DNA of 64,000 nt, taken from Coemansia sp. RSA 487 (lineage: Eukaryota > Kickxellomycota > Kickxellomycetes > Kickxellales > Kickxellaceae). Location of the stretch: assembly GCA_027577595.1 (NCBI GenBank), contig JANBRJ010000043.1, forward strand, positions 79,166 through 143,165, in the 5' to 3' direction. The position numbers and the translations under genes are program-made. Below, one piece after another: positions 19,913 to 28,169 of the stretch (position 1 is its first letter; each line of letters starts with the position of its first letter). A model generated the notes under the pieces. That model searched no databases. It was given only the letters and a program-made list of their open reading frames with translations, and had not been told where the DNA came from.

Positions 19913-21511
19913 ATGGAGCAGATAAATAGAGCGAAGAACACTAATAACAACGGCAACCTGGACCCAACAGCGCCTAGTATGGATTCCTTACATTCAGAGG
20001 CTACTATCGCGCCAAAGAAGCCTCCCAACGCCGTTAGCAATGGGTCGGTTTATCCAGTATACAATTATCAAACACCGCAAGAAACAACAACGCTTGGACA
20101 TCACCAGCAGTACATGATGAGCCAGTATCCACAGCCGCGGCAGTACCAGCAAGAAGAACAGGGGCAAGCGCCGCAGCAGCCGCCGCAGCCGCCGCATCAA
20201 ATCCAATCTCAGCCACAGCCACAGCCACAGCCACAGCAGCAGCACCAGCAGCAGCACCAGCAGCAGCACCAGCAAAACCAAGAACCGAATCACTGGAAAC
20301 CAGGACAGCCGCAGCAGAACAACAACGCGGGAGGCGGTTGGTTGGGCGCAAGCACAGAGTACGCTGTTCCACCAACAGCACCTCAACAATCACAGCACGG
20401 CCAACACCAACACCACTTCTTTCCAAACCTTCATGCATATGCACACGGGCTTCACAATGCATATTCGCAGCCAAATCTCCACACACAGTATGCTCCTCCT
20501 CATGGTGGCGGCACTGCTATGGTGGGAGGGCCTCCTCAACCACCGCCGCCAACAATTCCAGAAAATACAGAGCCTCGTCTGCAAGATGGGAAAGGCAGTG
20601 GCCGTCCACACACTCTGATGAGCTGCCTTCGCGACGGGCTGCGCAACATCACAATAATCGAGCTTGCGCCGCTATCGACACTGGCAACAGCTGCGTTCCT
20701 CCACCACTACAGACACCGCCATTCGAACGACTTTATACCGTACAAGCCGCCCAAGTGGGTAAAGTACATCAAGAACTCTCTCTATGCGTACAGCACGTAC
20801 CGCTTCTTGCTCAACAACGGCATAATCAAGAAGGATGCTATAAAACAGTTTATCCCTACCGGAGGAGGAGGAGGCACACGAGACATCCAGGGAGGCGGCG
20901 AATATCCGCCGGAAAAGTACGAGCGCAGTAGGTCGTTGGATGTAGACGACGCCGCTGGCTCTTCTTTCGCAACCATGGGTGGCGGCGTTCAGGCGCCAAG
21001 CGTGTTTGTGTTTGACCCTCGCCATGCAATACCAAAGGCGTATGCCAAAGACTACTATCGATACGTGTATGACGATGCAGCCGACCTTCGCCAGACGCCC
21101 GCATATGTGCTGGGCGGGGCAGCTGCGATACGTGCGCTGCGCAACGAGGCACATGTACTCAGTATGCTGGCATCGGAGCCCCAGATGACGTCTGATCTGG
21201 ACGTTGAGCAGATGGCGATGGGGATGGCTATCGCGGAGGCTGAGGAGTGTATTGCGCGTAAGCGGCAGCAGGTGCGGAGGCTTGCAAATGACGACACGAT
21301 CGAGTATGTTGGGCGGATTTCTCTGGCCACAATGGGCAAGATCAGGGAAGACAAGCGGTTGTCCATGTCTAGCAAGGGCGCCGCACAGTACTTATCATAC
21401 AACAGCAAGGCGCAGGAGCAGCAGCAGTACCCATACAGCAGCAAGGCACAGGGGCAGCAACAGCAGTGGCCTGCACATGGCTATAGATCTGACAGCACAT
21501 CGTTTTACTAA
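19913..21511 (+). CDS. Unknown Gln/Pro-rich protein, paralogue A of a tandem pair
   Basis: A 532-aa protein with no function recognised. Residues about 50-200 are a Q/P/H-rich low-complexity region (QPQPQPQPQQQHQQQHQQ type). A first conserved block at about 238-306 (LRDGLRNITIIELAPLSTL, then YKPPKWVKYI) contains a hydrophobic helix. A second block at about 376-460 has YYRYVYDDAADLR, LGGAAAIRALRNEA and QMAMGMAIAEAEE, followed by DTIEYVGRISLATMGKI. The same two blocks occur in the next gene in the same order, so the pair arose by tandem duplication. The MGMA-x-x-EA helix loosely resembles motifs in fungal DUF-type stress proteins, but that is only an impression. The Q-rich end (residues about 495-520) is a second low-complexity tract. 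Confidence 0.85.
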   Translation: MEQINRAKNTNNNGNLDPTAPSMDSLHSEATIAPKKPPNAVSNGSVYPVYNYQTPQETTTLGHHQQYMMSQYPQPRQYQQEEQGQAPQQPPQPPHQIQSQPQPQPQPQQQHQQQHQQQHQQNQEPNHWKPGQPQQNNNAGGGWLGASTEYAVPPTAPQQSQHGQHQHHFFPNLHAYAHGLHNAYSQPNLHTQYAPPHGGGTAMVGGPPQPPPPTIPENTEPRLQDGKGSGRPHTLMSCLRDGLRNITIIELAPLSTLATAAFLHHYRHRHSNDFIPYKPPKWVKYIKNSLYAYSTYRFLLNNGIIKKDAIKQFIPTGGGGGTRDIQGGGEYPPEKYERSRSLDVDDAAGSSFATMGGGVQAPSVFVFDPRHAIPKAYAKDYYRYVYDDAADLRQTPAYVLGGAAAIRALRNEAHVLSMLASEPQMTSDLDVEQMAMGMAIAEAEECIARKRQQVRRLANDDTIEYVGRISLATMGKIREDKRLSMSSKGAAQYLSYNSKAQEQQQYPYSSKAQGQQQQWPAHGYRSDSTSFY

Positions 21512-22035
21512 TGTTGAATTTTTATTTTTTGTGACCTGTGTATTAATTAGAATTTTTTTCCCCTTTCGATAGATTAATTGTTTAGGAAATGCGAGGACAT
21601 TGGGAAGGAGGGATGGGGAGATGATGCATATGTCAGGTGGCATTCCGGATGCGCAGCATGAGCTCAAGGCACATCTCTGCAGTCAACTGACATGTCATAT
21701 TTTGACAGCTTTGCTACAGATTAGACGTTTGTGCTTGAGTATGTTGGTTGAAGCATTTCGAATGTTCCTCTCAGTGTGAGCTTTTTTTCTTGCGCTTTTT
21801 TTGGGGAAGCGTTGTTGGGACTTGCTTGTCCCGAGTCTACATTCTTTTTCCTTCTTTTCAGTTCACAGATATTCCTCCTTCCTTTCTTTACGCTTTGCTT
21901 TTTTTTTGTACAAGGCGGACTTTTAACATCTCTTTTTCTTATTTCCAGACTTCTTTATGTGATTTTTCTTTCCTTCTCTTGTCCTTTTTATATATTTCTC
22001 CCTACCTTTTCTATTAGCCATTTGTTTGCTAACAT
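21512..22035. other. Spacer between tandem paralogues with T/C-rich leader
   Basis: The last 250 bases (about 21,776-22,030) are almost entirely T and C on the plus strand and run up to the ATG at 22,036. They look like a pyrimidine-rich promoter/leader. No gene is seen; the 89-98 aa Phe-rich frames are products of this composition. Confidence 0.5.
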
Positions 22036-24015
22036 ATGGAGTATTCGCAGAATTATAGCTACCAAGGAATGAACAACGTTGCCAACATGGCAGAAGGCGG
22101 TCCCGTCAGCATGGGAACCGCAGGTGGTGTCCCTCCACATCATCCAGGAAACAACAACGATACCGCCAGCATGATATCAGGTATAACGGAGTCGACTGTG
22201 CAGCCAGGGATGGCGCATGGCGCAACGGCAAGGAACGGCAGCCCCTTTCCACCGCAGCAGCAGCAACAGGGCGGAGGATACGGGCCGTACGGAGGACAGC
22301 AAGGAATGGCCCCGTATAACCAGCAGCAGCAGCAACAGCAGCCTCCTATGTACTCGTCGTCCGCATGGAACCCCGGCCAGCAGCAATATGGCCATGCTGG
22401 GCCCGTTACCACAGCACCAGGGACCGAGGCTGGCGACTACGAGTCCCTTGTGTCCGGCGCACCGCCTTATGGCAACCGCCCGCCACCACCAAGCCAGCTA
22501 CAGCGCCCCCCGTTCAACGGGAATAACCGCCCGGGAATGCCTCCCAACGGCAGTCGTCCTCCGCCATCGCACACGAATGGATATGACAGCGACAGCTCGG
22601 ATGGATACACAGCTACTACAGTAACAAGAAAGGACGCGTCCAAGTTCAGCTTTCTCGATAGCCTGAAGGACAGTCTCAAGCACATTGAGATTATGGACAT
22701 CTTGCCCATTGCCGGCATGCTGGGTGCGGGCATCTACCATTACTTCAATAACAGGAGCAGCAAAAAGCCAAGCTCATATAAGGAGCCCTCGTGGATGCAG
22801 TACATGGCCACGGCAGCACCGCTGGCGCAGATTGCCTTCGAGCAAATGGGCAAGCAGGGCAAGAAGGGCAAGTATGGCAAGCATGGCCGCCCTGGTGCTG
22901 GTGGTTTCGGCAGCAGTGCGTTTGGCGGCGGCGGTGGCCGCCACAATAGCGGTGGCGGCCTGACCAGCGCTATCCCGTGGACTGCACTCATCAGCACGCT
23001 TGCAGGCACGATGATGCACTCGGGCAACTCGGGGCGGCCTCACGGAAACCGTCCGCACAGCGGCGGATTCGGTCATTCGGGCTATGGCACCAGCGGCGGG
23101 TTTAGCGGCAGACCGTCGATGCAGCAAAGCGGCGCATACTCGTCATACGGCGGCGGGCGTCCAAGCATTGGCGGCTATCAGCCCAGCCAGTTTGGAGGCA
23201 CCAGCGGCGGCGGCGGCGATCCGATTTCCAAAATGATGGGCAAGATCATGGGCGGGCTGTTCAAGGGCAAGAAGCCGCCAGGCTCCGGCGGGGGCTACAG
23301 CACGCGCGACCTGGAGTCGTCTGACAACAACATCCTCAAGCAGTTCGACGACAGCTGGGCCGTGCAAAAGTTCGTGGCAGAGCACTACTACCGCCATGTT
23401 TACCGCAAGAATATGGATTTGCGCAACGCGTCGGCCAAGACGCTGGGCGGCGCAGCTGCTATCCGTGCGCTGCGCGAGGAGGCGCGCATGAGCGTGATGC
23501 TGACTCCCGACGACCCATCGGTGCCAAAGGACCTTCCCTACGACCAAATCGTCATGGGCATGGCGCTCTCCGAAGTCAACGACCTGCTGGACCGCAAAGC
23601 AGAGGCTGGTCCGCTGCATCCAGAGGAGACACTCGAGTTTGTTGGCAAGATTGCACTGGCCACTATCATCAAGATCAAGATGGATGAAGAGCAAGGCGCT
23701 TCGCTCCAGCCTCGCAAGTCACACTCTGAGCACCGCATCCACTCCTCCTCGTCGGAGCATCGCAGCAGCCGTGACCACACCAGCTCGGATCCGGCTCGCA
23801 AGCACAAGAGCTCCTCCTCCCGCCATGCGTCGTCATCCAACGACCACCACCGCCACCACCACGGCCACGGATCGTCAGAACCCGGACATCGCCACCACCG
23901 TAGCAGCGGCCACAGAAGCAGCCGCCACGACCACGAGAGATCTTCCAGAAGCAAAGATCCGTCCGATGCAAGCAACAAGTACCATTCACGTCCTGTCGAT
24001 CCATATGCCCATTAA
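22036..24015 (+). CDS. Unknown Gly/Gln/His-rich protein, paralogue B of the tandem pair
   Basis: A 659-aa protein homologous to the preceding gene. A Q/G/P-rich N-terminus leads to block 1 at about 208-273 (LKDSLKHIEIMDILPIAGML, YKEPSWMQYM). A long Gly/Ser-rich linker follows (about 285-430), then block 2 at about 443-531 (YYRHVYRKNMDLRNASAKT, LGGAAAIRALREEA, QIVMGMALSEVNDLL) and ETLEFVGKIALATIIKIKMD. The C-terminal 110 residues are rich in His, Ser and Arg (HHRHHHGHG). Low-complexity flanks with a folded core suggest a scaffold or condensate-type protein, which is inference. Function unknown. It is in the same orientation as paralogue A with about 0.5 kb between them, so each probably has its own promoter. 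Confidence 0.85.
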   Translation: MEYSQNYSYQGMNNVANMAEGGPVSMGTAGGVPPHHPGNNNDTASMISGITESTVQPGMAHGATARNGSPFPPQQQQQGGGYGPYGGQQGMAPYNQQQQQQQPPMYSSSAWNPGQQQYGHAGPVTTAPGTEAGDYESLVSGAPPYGNRPPPPSQLQRPPFNGNNRPGMPPNGSRPPPSHTNGYDSDSSDGYTATTVTRKDASKFSFLDSLKDSLKHIEIMDILPIAGMLGAGIYHYFNNRSSKKPSSYKEPSWMQYMATAAPLAQIAFEQMGKQGKKGKYGKHGRPGAGGFGSSAFGGGGGRHNSGGGLTSAIPWTALISTLAGTMMHSGNSGRPHGNRPHSGGFGHSGYGTSGGFSGRPSMQQSGAYSSYGGGRPSIGGYQPSQFGGTSGGGGDPISKMMGKIMGGLFKGKKPPGSGGGYSTRDLESSDNNILKQFDDSWAVQKFVAEHYYRHVYRKNMDLRNASAKTLGGAAAIRALREEARMSVMLTPDDPSVPKDLPYDQIVMGMALSEVNDLLDRKAEAGPLHPEETLEFVGKIALATIIKIKMDEEQGASLQPRKSHSEHRIHSSSSEHRSSRDHTSSDPARKHKSSSSRHASSSNDHHRHHHGHGSSEPGHRHHRSSGHRSSRHDHERSSRSKDPSDASNKYHSRPVDPYAH

Positions 24016-24117
24016 TGGAAAGGAAAAAAGTATATATATTTTCTTAACCCCCCTTTAAATGTTTTTATATTATTAACCCCTCTGTCATTTTCTTTATCTA
24101 TGTGTTTAATTTAAACT

Positions 24118-24438
24118 TTAGTTATAAAATGGATAAAGTAGTCTACGACAAGTAGGACATGTGGCTGCGCTTCCGGTCAGCCAAGGGTCTATACACCCTG
24201 TATGAAATGAGTGCCCACACGACAGCACCCGAACGCCTTTTCCTAACGACTCAAAGCAAACCAAGCACGATTCTGCTTTGCTTGTCGCCACAATGTGTGC
24301 TGGAAACGTCTGCTCTATCTCGTCCACCGATAATGTGTGTATCCTGTGCTTTTTCGCTGTCTCGTCAATATCTGTTACTCTTGTCTGATGCTGCCTGAGC
24401 ACCTGCCACCATTTGTGGATACGCAAACGCAAGTCCAT
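24118..24438 (-). CDS. Small RING-H2 finger protein (putative E3 ubiquitin ligase)
   Basis: A 106-aa frame from ATG 24,438 (MDLRLRIHKWW). Its C-terminal half is a complete RING-H2: CLVC, then CGHSFH-x2-C, then CPTC, giving the C3H2C3 zinc-ligand order. The basic/aromatic stretch before it (RLRIHKWWQVLRQ) resembles the juxtamembrane part of membrane-anchored RING-H2 ligases, so an upstream exon with a signal peptide or membrane helix may be missing. The frame does extend 22 codons upstream, but these are encoded by an ACAA microsatellite (repeated VCLF) and are unlikely to be protein. RING-H2 proteins bind E2 enzymes and promote ubiquitination; the target is unknown. The 5' structure is uncertain. 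Confidence 0.7.
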   Translation of the reverse strand: MDLRLRIHKWWQVLRQHQTRVTDIDETAKKHRIHTLSVDEIEQTFPAHIVATSKAESCLVCFESLGKGVRVLSCGHSFHTGCIDPWLTGSAATCPTCRRLLYPFYN

Positions 24439-24456
24439 TATCTTTAATCTACTCTT

Positions 24457-24504
24457 ACAAACAAACAAACAAACAAACAAACAAACAAACATACATACAT
24501 ACAA
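24457..24504. repeat. ACAA/CATA microsatellite
   Basis: About eight ACAA units followed by CATA units. On the minus strand it would extend the RING-H2 frame as a VCLF repeat, but it more likely sits in the 5' untranslated region or an intron. Confidence 0.9.
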
Positions 24505-25067
24505 ACGTAAAAGTATAAACCTATATATTTAGTAGCGAAGATAAGAAGAGCAGCAACATATTTTATTTAGTGGAGCTTTCTTTTTCAGCATGGGTGTCAC
24601 GAGCGTATATCTCAAAAATTCTCATGAAAATCACCATTATTGTTAGCCAAAGATTGTTTCTCTTTTCTAGCGCCTTTTGTACGTTTTTGGAATTTTAGCA
24701 TGCACCAATGTCAGCTGGTCAAGGTTTGTCTGATTGAAACAACTGATGGTAGCTCGCTTCTCCAGCTGAAAAATTCCTGTTCACAGTGGCAAGAATGACG
24801 CAAGCTGTAAGAAATAATGGCTGAATATTTTAAATGCATCCCACTCGATTACACAAGACTTGGCGCACCTTGCCAATGCGGAATTATACTTTAATTAACC
24901 AGAAGCATGATTTGATGTTGGAAACGAGGATCCAAAAAGTTCATAATTAAGAATATCAGTTCCATTTTTCAAGCCAGCAATTAGCATAAGGTCCTCGTAA
25001 TGGTTCCGATTTAAAGAATAGCAGTGGCTACCAGAACCACCAAATACAACTAATCTGAACAAATGCA
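24505..25067. other. Intergenic region, AT-rich, possible unassigned minus-strand exons
   Basis: No complete gene. On the minus strand an open stretch from about 25,085 to 24,895 reads like protein (VHLFRLVVFGG, then LMLIAGLKNGTD, ending SNHASG-stop) but has no ATG and no clear splice partner. A second stretch follows a TTTTTCAG. These may be exon remnants of a lost or spliced gene. Confidence 0.3.
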
Positions 25068-25445
25068 CTAACCCGTGATATCAAAAATGCAGCCTATTCT
25101 TTTGGCTGCGTTAAAAATGTCGATACCACACAAACTCAACAGACAGAACATCTCAAATGATATTCCTTTCCTGAACGTGGAGACTCGCAACGGCTGATCT
25201 GTAGAAGTCTCGGTAGTCAAAATCTCTCCTGTCTCGGATACTACAACGGTTCGCTCCAGTTTGTTGGCGTACTCCATAAACAGACCTAGATTGCTTATCA
25301 TGAAAAAAACGTTGCTATCGTATTCTTCCAAAAAGCTAAACCTCTTGAAATCGTATGGCATAATAGTAACCCATTCGCCTTTATCGTATTCGTTTACGAT
25401 TCTGCCGAGCACTACAGAACCCATGTTATTGTCTACAAAAAACAT
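25068..25445 (-). CDS. Unknown small protein, member 1 of a local three-gene family
   Basis: A 125-aa frame starting MFFVDNNMGSVVLGR. Function not recognised. It aligns over its whole length with the gene at 26,389-26,769 and over its second half with the frame at 25,834-26,070. Shared marks are the MF(F/L)V(D/E)NN start, a DKG(E/K)W motif, a hydrophobic stretch ending N-x-L-G, a R-V-x(1-2)-F-R-K segment, and a C-terminal ID-I-x-NAA-x(3)-GC motif. No signal peptide or membrane helix is evident. A TATA-like element lies about 90 bases upstream of the ATG at the same spacing as in the sister gene, which supports this start. The AT-rich codon use differs from the housekeeping neighbours. Confidence 0.65.
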   Translation of the reverse strand: MFFVDNNMGSVVLGRIVNEYDKGEWVTIMPYDFKRFSFLEEYDSNVFFMISNLGLFMEYANKLERTVVVSETGEILTTETSTDQPLRVSTFRKGISFEMFCLLSLCGIDIFNAAKRIGCIFDITG

Positions 25446-25833
25446 GATATAAAATAAATATGGTTATTGCTTTTACAATCGTTTACACGGCGGTCCTGAT
25501 GAGTTTGTGCTTTGTAGATGACAAATGCCACTTTATATACGCTGATGTGGTTGATTATTGAAACAATTTTCATGTTCTTGAATATTTATAAATAAAATAA
25601 AAGTCTATTAACATATAATTTGTGAATTGGGTTATTCTATATTGACCTTTTGTCCAGAAAGTGGTGCTGTACTTGTTTTCACTTTGTTACGATATTGATG
25701 CCAACTGGAATACCACTGCCAAAATCTAAATCGTTCAGTAATCCAGCACTACGATATAACGATTAAATCCACTTCTTGCTTACTTTGAAGCCGCTGTTTG
25801 AATGGAAAAGCTAAATGGAAAAAAGAAGAAACA
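25446..25833. other. Spacer between family members 1 and 2
   Basis: AT-rich. It holds the TATA-like element and presumed promoter of member 1; nothing else is recognised. Confidence 0.5.
25531..25540 (-). promoter_or_regulatory. TATA-like element of family member 1
   Basis: The minus strand reads GTATATAAAG about 90 bases before the ATG. The sister gene at 26,769 has a similar element at nearly the same distance. Confidence 0.45.
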
Positions 25834-26070
25834 TTAATGTTCCGTAAACTTCATAACGCAGCCCGCCCTTGCAGGTGCGCTTAGCATATCAGTGTCGAGA
25901 AGCCCCAGAATTCCGAGTCCGACATAAAATATATGCCTGTTAAATGTGGCGACACGCATGGCCATTTCGGTCAAAGCTTTGGAAATCAGAATGGACTGCG
26001 TGTCAGTAACCACAACATCCCACTCCAATCTGCCGATAACCGCTGCGTGTCCTCCCAGACCACCCATCAT
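25834..26070 (-). pseudogene. Truncated member 2 of the local three-gene family
   Basis: A 78-codon ATG frame corresponding only to the C-terminal half of its two neighbours. LEWDVVVTDTQ aligns with LERTVVVSETG, MRVATFNRH with LRVSTFRKG, and LDTDMLSAPARAGC with IDIFNAAKRIGC. The same frame stays open upstream of the ATG and encodes FLNDCNYNIFAMMGGLG, which aligns with FLEEYDSNVFFMISNLG of member 1. The homology therefore extends past the available ATG, and no in-frame start or N-terminal motif (MF-V-x-NN) follows upstream. It is either a decayed copy or a gene whose 5' exon I cannot place. Confidence 0.5.
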
Positions 26071-26388
26071 GGCAAATATGTTGTAATTGCAATCATTTAG
26101 AAAGGATGGTATTGTTTTGGTTGATTTTTGAATGATGAGTGCTTGTTCATGAATTAATATAAATAAAAGAGAATTATATAATACTCCTTTTTCGTGAATT
26201 GTTGAAGTTCAGGATTGATGATTGGTTTTTCAATTGTTATATTATCACTATCATTCAATAATATATCACTGTTTAAATTTTGTTGAGGAATTTCTTCTCA
26301 ATATTGTAGGTTATTGTTTTGTGTGTTTCATTTTAATTAGCTTCTTAAGCCATCCTTATGAAATAATAGAAACTAAAAGCAACCGATA
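26071..26388. other. Spacer between family members 2 and 3
   Basis: Very AT-rich. The part adjoining 26,070 encodes the broken N-terminal remnant of member 2. A TATATAA-like sequence near 26,175 may be a relict promoter. Confidence 0.4.
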
Positions 26389-26769
26389 TTACTCTTCAAG
26401 CTCAAATTCGCAGCCCACTGTCGCGGCAGCGTTTACGATGTCGATTGTGCATAGATCCAGCAAATCAATAACTTCGCCAGATATAGTTTTTCTGAACTGA
26501 ACGCGATAATTATCTGGTCCTGTCCCATCTACAGGGATAATAATGTCGTTTTTCTGGGTAATCTTAATACTCTCCAACCCCATTCCATTAGCAGGCTCTG
26601 CGTGCATGCCCAAATGGTTTACCAGGAAAAGCATGCTGAACGTGTGACTTTGCGAAAAGAAAAGTATTTCCTGATGCCTTGCTTCGATACGAATCCATTT
26701 GCCTTTATCGTTGTCGGTTGCAAGTCTCGCAAGGATGGCATAATTAGAGTTATTTTCGACAAGAAACAT
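26389..26769 (-). CDS. Unknown small protein, member 3 of the local three-gene family
   Basis: A 126-aa protein from ATG 26,769 (MFLVENNSNYAILAR). An upstream in-frame ATG at 26,802 would add 11 residues. The inner start is preferred because it lines up with member 1 (MFFVDNN) and puts the TATA-like element about 90 bases away, as in that gene. It shares DKGKW, a hydrophobic LFLVNHLG segment, VQFRK and IDIVNAAATVGC with its sisters. Function unknown; it is acidic at the C-terminus (GCEFELEE). No signal or membrane segment is seen. Confidence 0.65.
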   Translation of the reverse strand: MFLVENNSNYAILARLATDNDKGKWIRIEARHQEILFFSQSHTFSMLFLVNHLGMHAEPANGMGLESIKITQKNDIIIPVDGTGPDNYRVQFRKTISGEVIDLLDLCTIDIVNAAATVGCEFELEE

Positions 26770-27816
26770 GGTGGAAAAAAGCAAGGAATATTGATATTGC
26801 AACGGTTTGCTTGTTGGTCAAGATGGTTTTGTGCACTTTGACCAAATGTTTTCGCTCTATATATGCCAATGGTGTTGATTGCTGAGAGCTCTATTTTTCT
26901 TGTTCCTGAATCGATGGACATAAATGGTAGCTATTGCATAGATCCAATGAATGAATGGTTTTATTCTTGATTGACCATCCGTTTAGCAGTGACATTTGGT
27001 TACAACCATTCCTAAACCAAGGGGTGAACTGATGGGTTGATATTATCTAACAGAAATAAACCTTGAACCTTTACGGACGTTGTGGTTCACGTGGCAGTAA
27101 GAAAAAGCAGATCAAGAAAATAGGACTAACTAGCACATTTGTCACTAGCAGTCCTGTAGTTGAGCCAGTTAGCCACAGTTTCACGTTTTGAATATTGCAG
27201 CTTTTTAGGCACTGTCGAGGAAATGCTGGTTTATAATTACCTGTGATAAATGTCTTGACAATGCATGACTATAATTGCCAGCTACTTTGTGTAGAAATCA
27301 AACATTTTGCTATTGCTAGACAAAATACAAGACAAGCACCAGTGAGCCTGACTTTATATGTATCCAAAATTTCTTTTGACATTTATTTTTAGGGTTGAGC
27401 TTTGCTGTGCAATATATGAAATACAGCCAGAAACGCCTGGGGGCTTTTTGGTATTCTAGCAACGTAAAAACTGGATATTGCTCATGCCAATACCCAGAGC
27501 CAAATATAATTAGTATACTTTATATAATTGGCCAATAACACATAGATACTGGATTTTTTTTCTTGCTTTGGAAATATGCGATCGCAATGTCTGATATATT
27601 GGAACATGTTATAGAAAAGCAGGTTGCTTGATCACGGAAATCAAATCATCCCCGCTTTACAAAAAAAGCAGTGCTCATCTCTTTGCCCATGTGTTTATCG
27701 TAAATTTTCAATTTACCTCCTTTTTTTCTCCTTTTCAAAAGTTTTTGTAAATCTTTCCTCCTTTTTTTTACCAACTTGTTGAATTTGACTAGACATAATC
27801 CGAAAAACAAATCCAA
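26770..27816. other. Divergent intergenic region before TIM8
   Basis: About 1 kb, AT-rich, between the minus-strand family cluster and plus-strand TIM8. Apart from the TATA-like element near 26,860, nothing is recognised. A T-rich tract at about 27,715-27,775 precedes the TIM8 ATG. A short Lys-rich frame near 27,075-27,210 lacks an ATG. Confidence 0.4.
26856..26866 (-). promoter_or_regulatory. TATA-like element of family member 3
   Basis: The minus strand reads CATATATAGAG about 90 bases before the chosen ATG. Its spacing matches that of member 1. Confidence 0.4.
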
Positions 27817-28062
27817 ATGACTTCGGAAATTGATGAGAGTACGAAGAAGGACTTGATGAAGTTTGTGGAGCAGGAGACGGAAAAGGCAAAGGTGCAGTCG
27901 CTGGTACATGAATTCACAAGCCGGTGCTGGGAGACATGCATCAAAAACTCAAATTCCAATAGCCTCGACAGGAATGAGACGGCGTGTCTGCAGAACTGTG
28001 TAGAACGTTTTCTGGATACCACTACGCATGTTATTAAGCGGCTGCAAAACAGTCAGCTGTAA
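27817..28062 (+). CDS. TIM8: Mitochondrial import small Tim chaperone Tim8
   Basis: An 81-aa protein with the twin CX3C signature of small Tim proteins: C37-x3-C41 (CWETC) and C57-x3-C61 (CLQNC), separated by 15 residues. The segment after the second pair, VERFLDTTTHV, is the usual Tim8 form. These cysteines form two disulfides in the intermembrane space. Tim8 works with Tim13 to escort hydrophobic precursors to the TIM22 or SAM machinery. Length and layout are normal, and the ATG at 27,817 is the only reasonable start. No intron. Confidence 0.95.
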   Translation: MTSEIDESTKKDLMKFVEQETEKAKVQSLVHEFTSRCWETCIKNSNSNSLDRNETACLQNCVERFLDTTTHVIKRLQNSQL

Positions 28063-28169
28063 GCGAAACTGTTTATTAGAAATAGAAGTGGATCGGCTAT
28101 TTCTTCATTTTTTTTTTACAAAAACTCGAATAGAGCGAATAAATAAAGTGCTTACTACATGGAAAGGGC

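Noticed and set aside
24439-24504. VCLF-repeat N-terminus of the RING-H2 protein
   Set aside because: It is a simple ACAA microsatellite read in frame; the ATG at 24,438 is a more sensible start.
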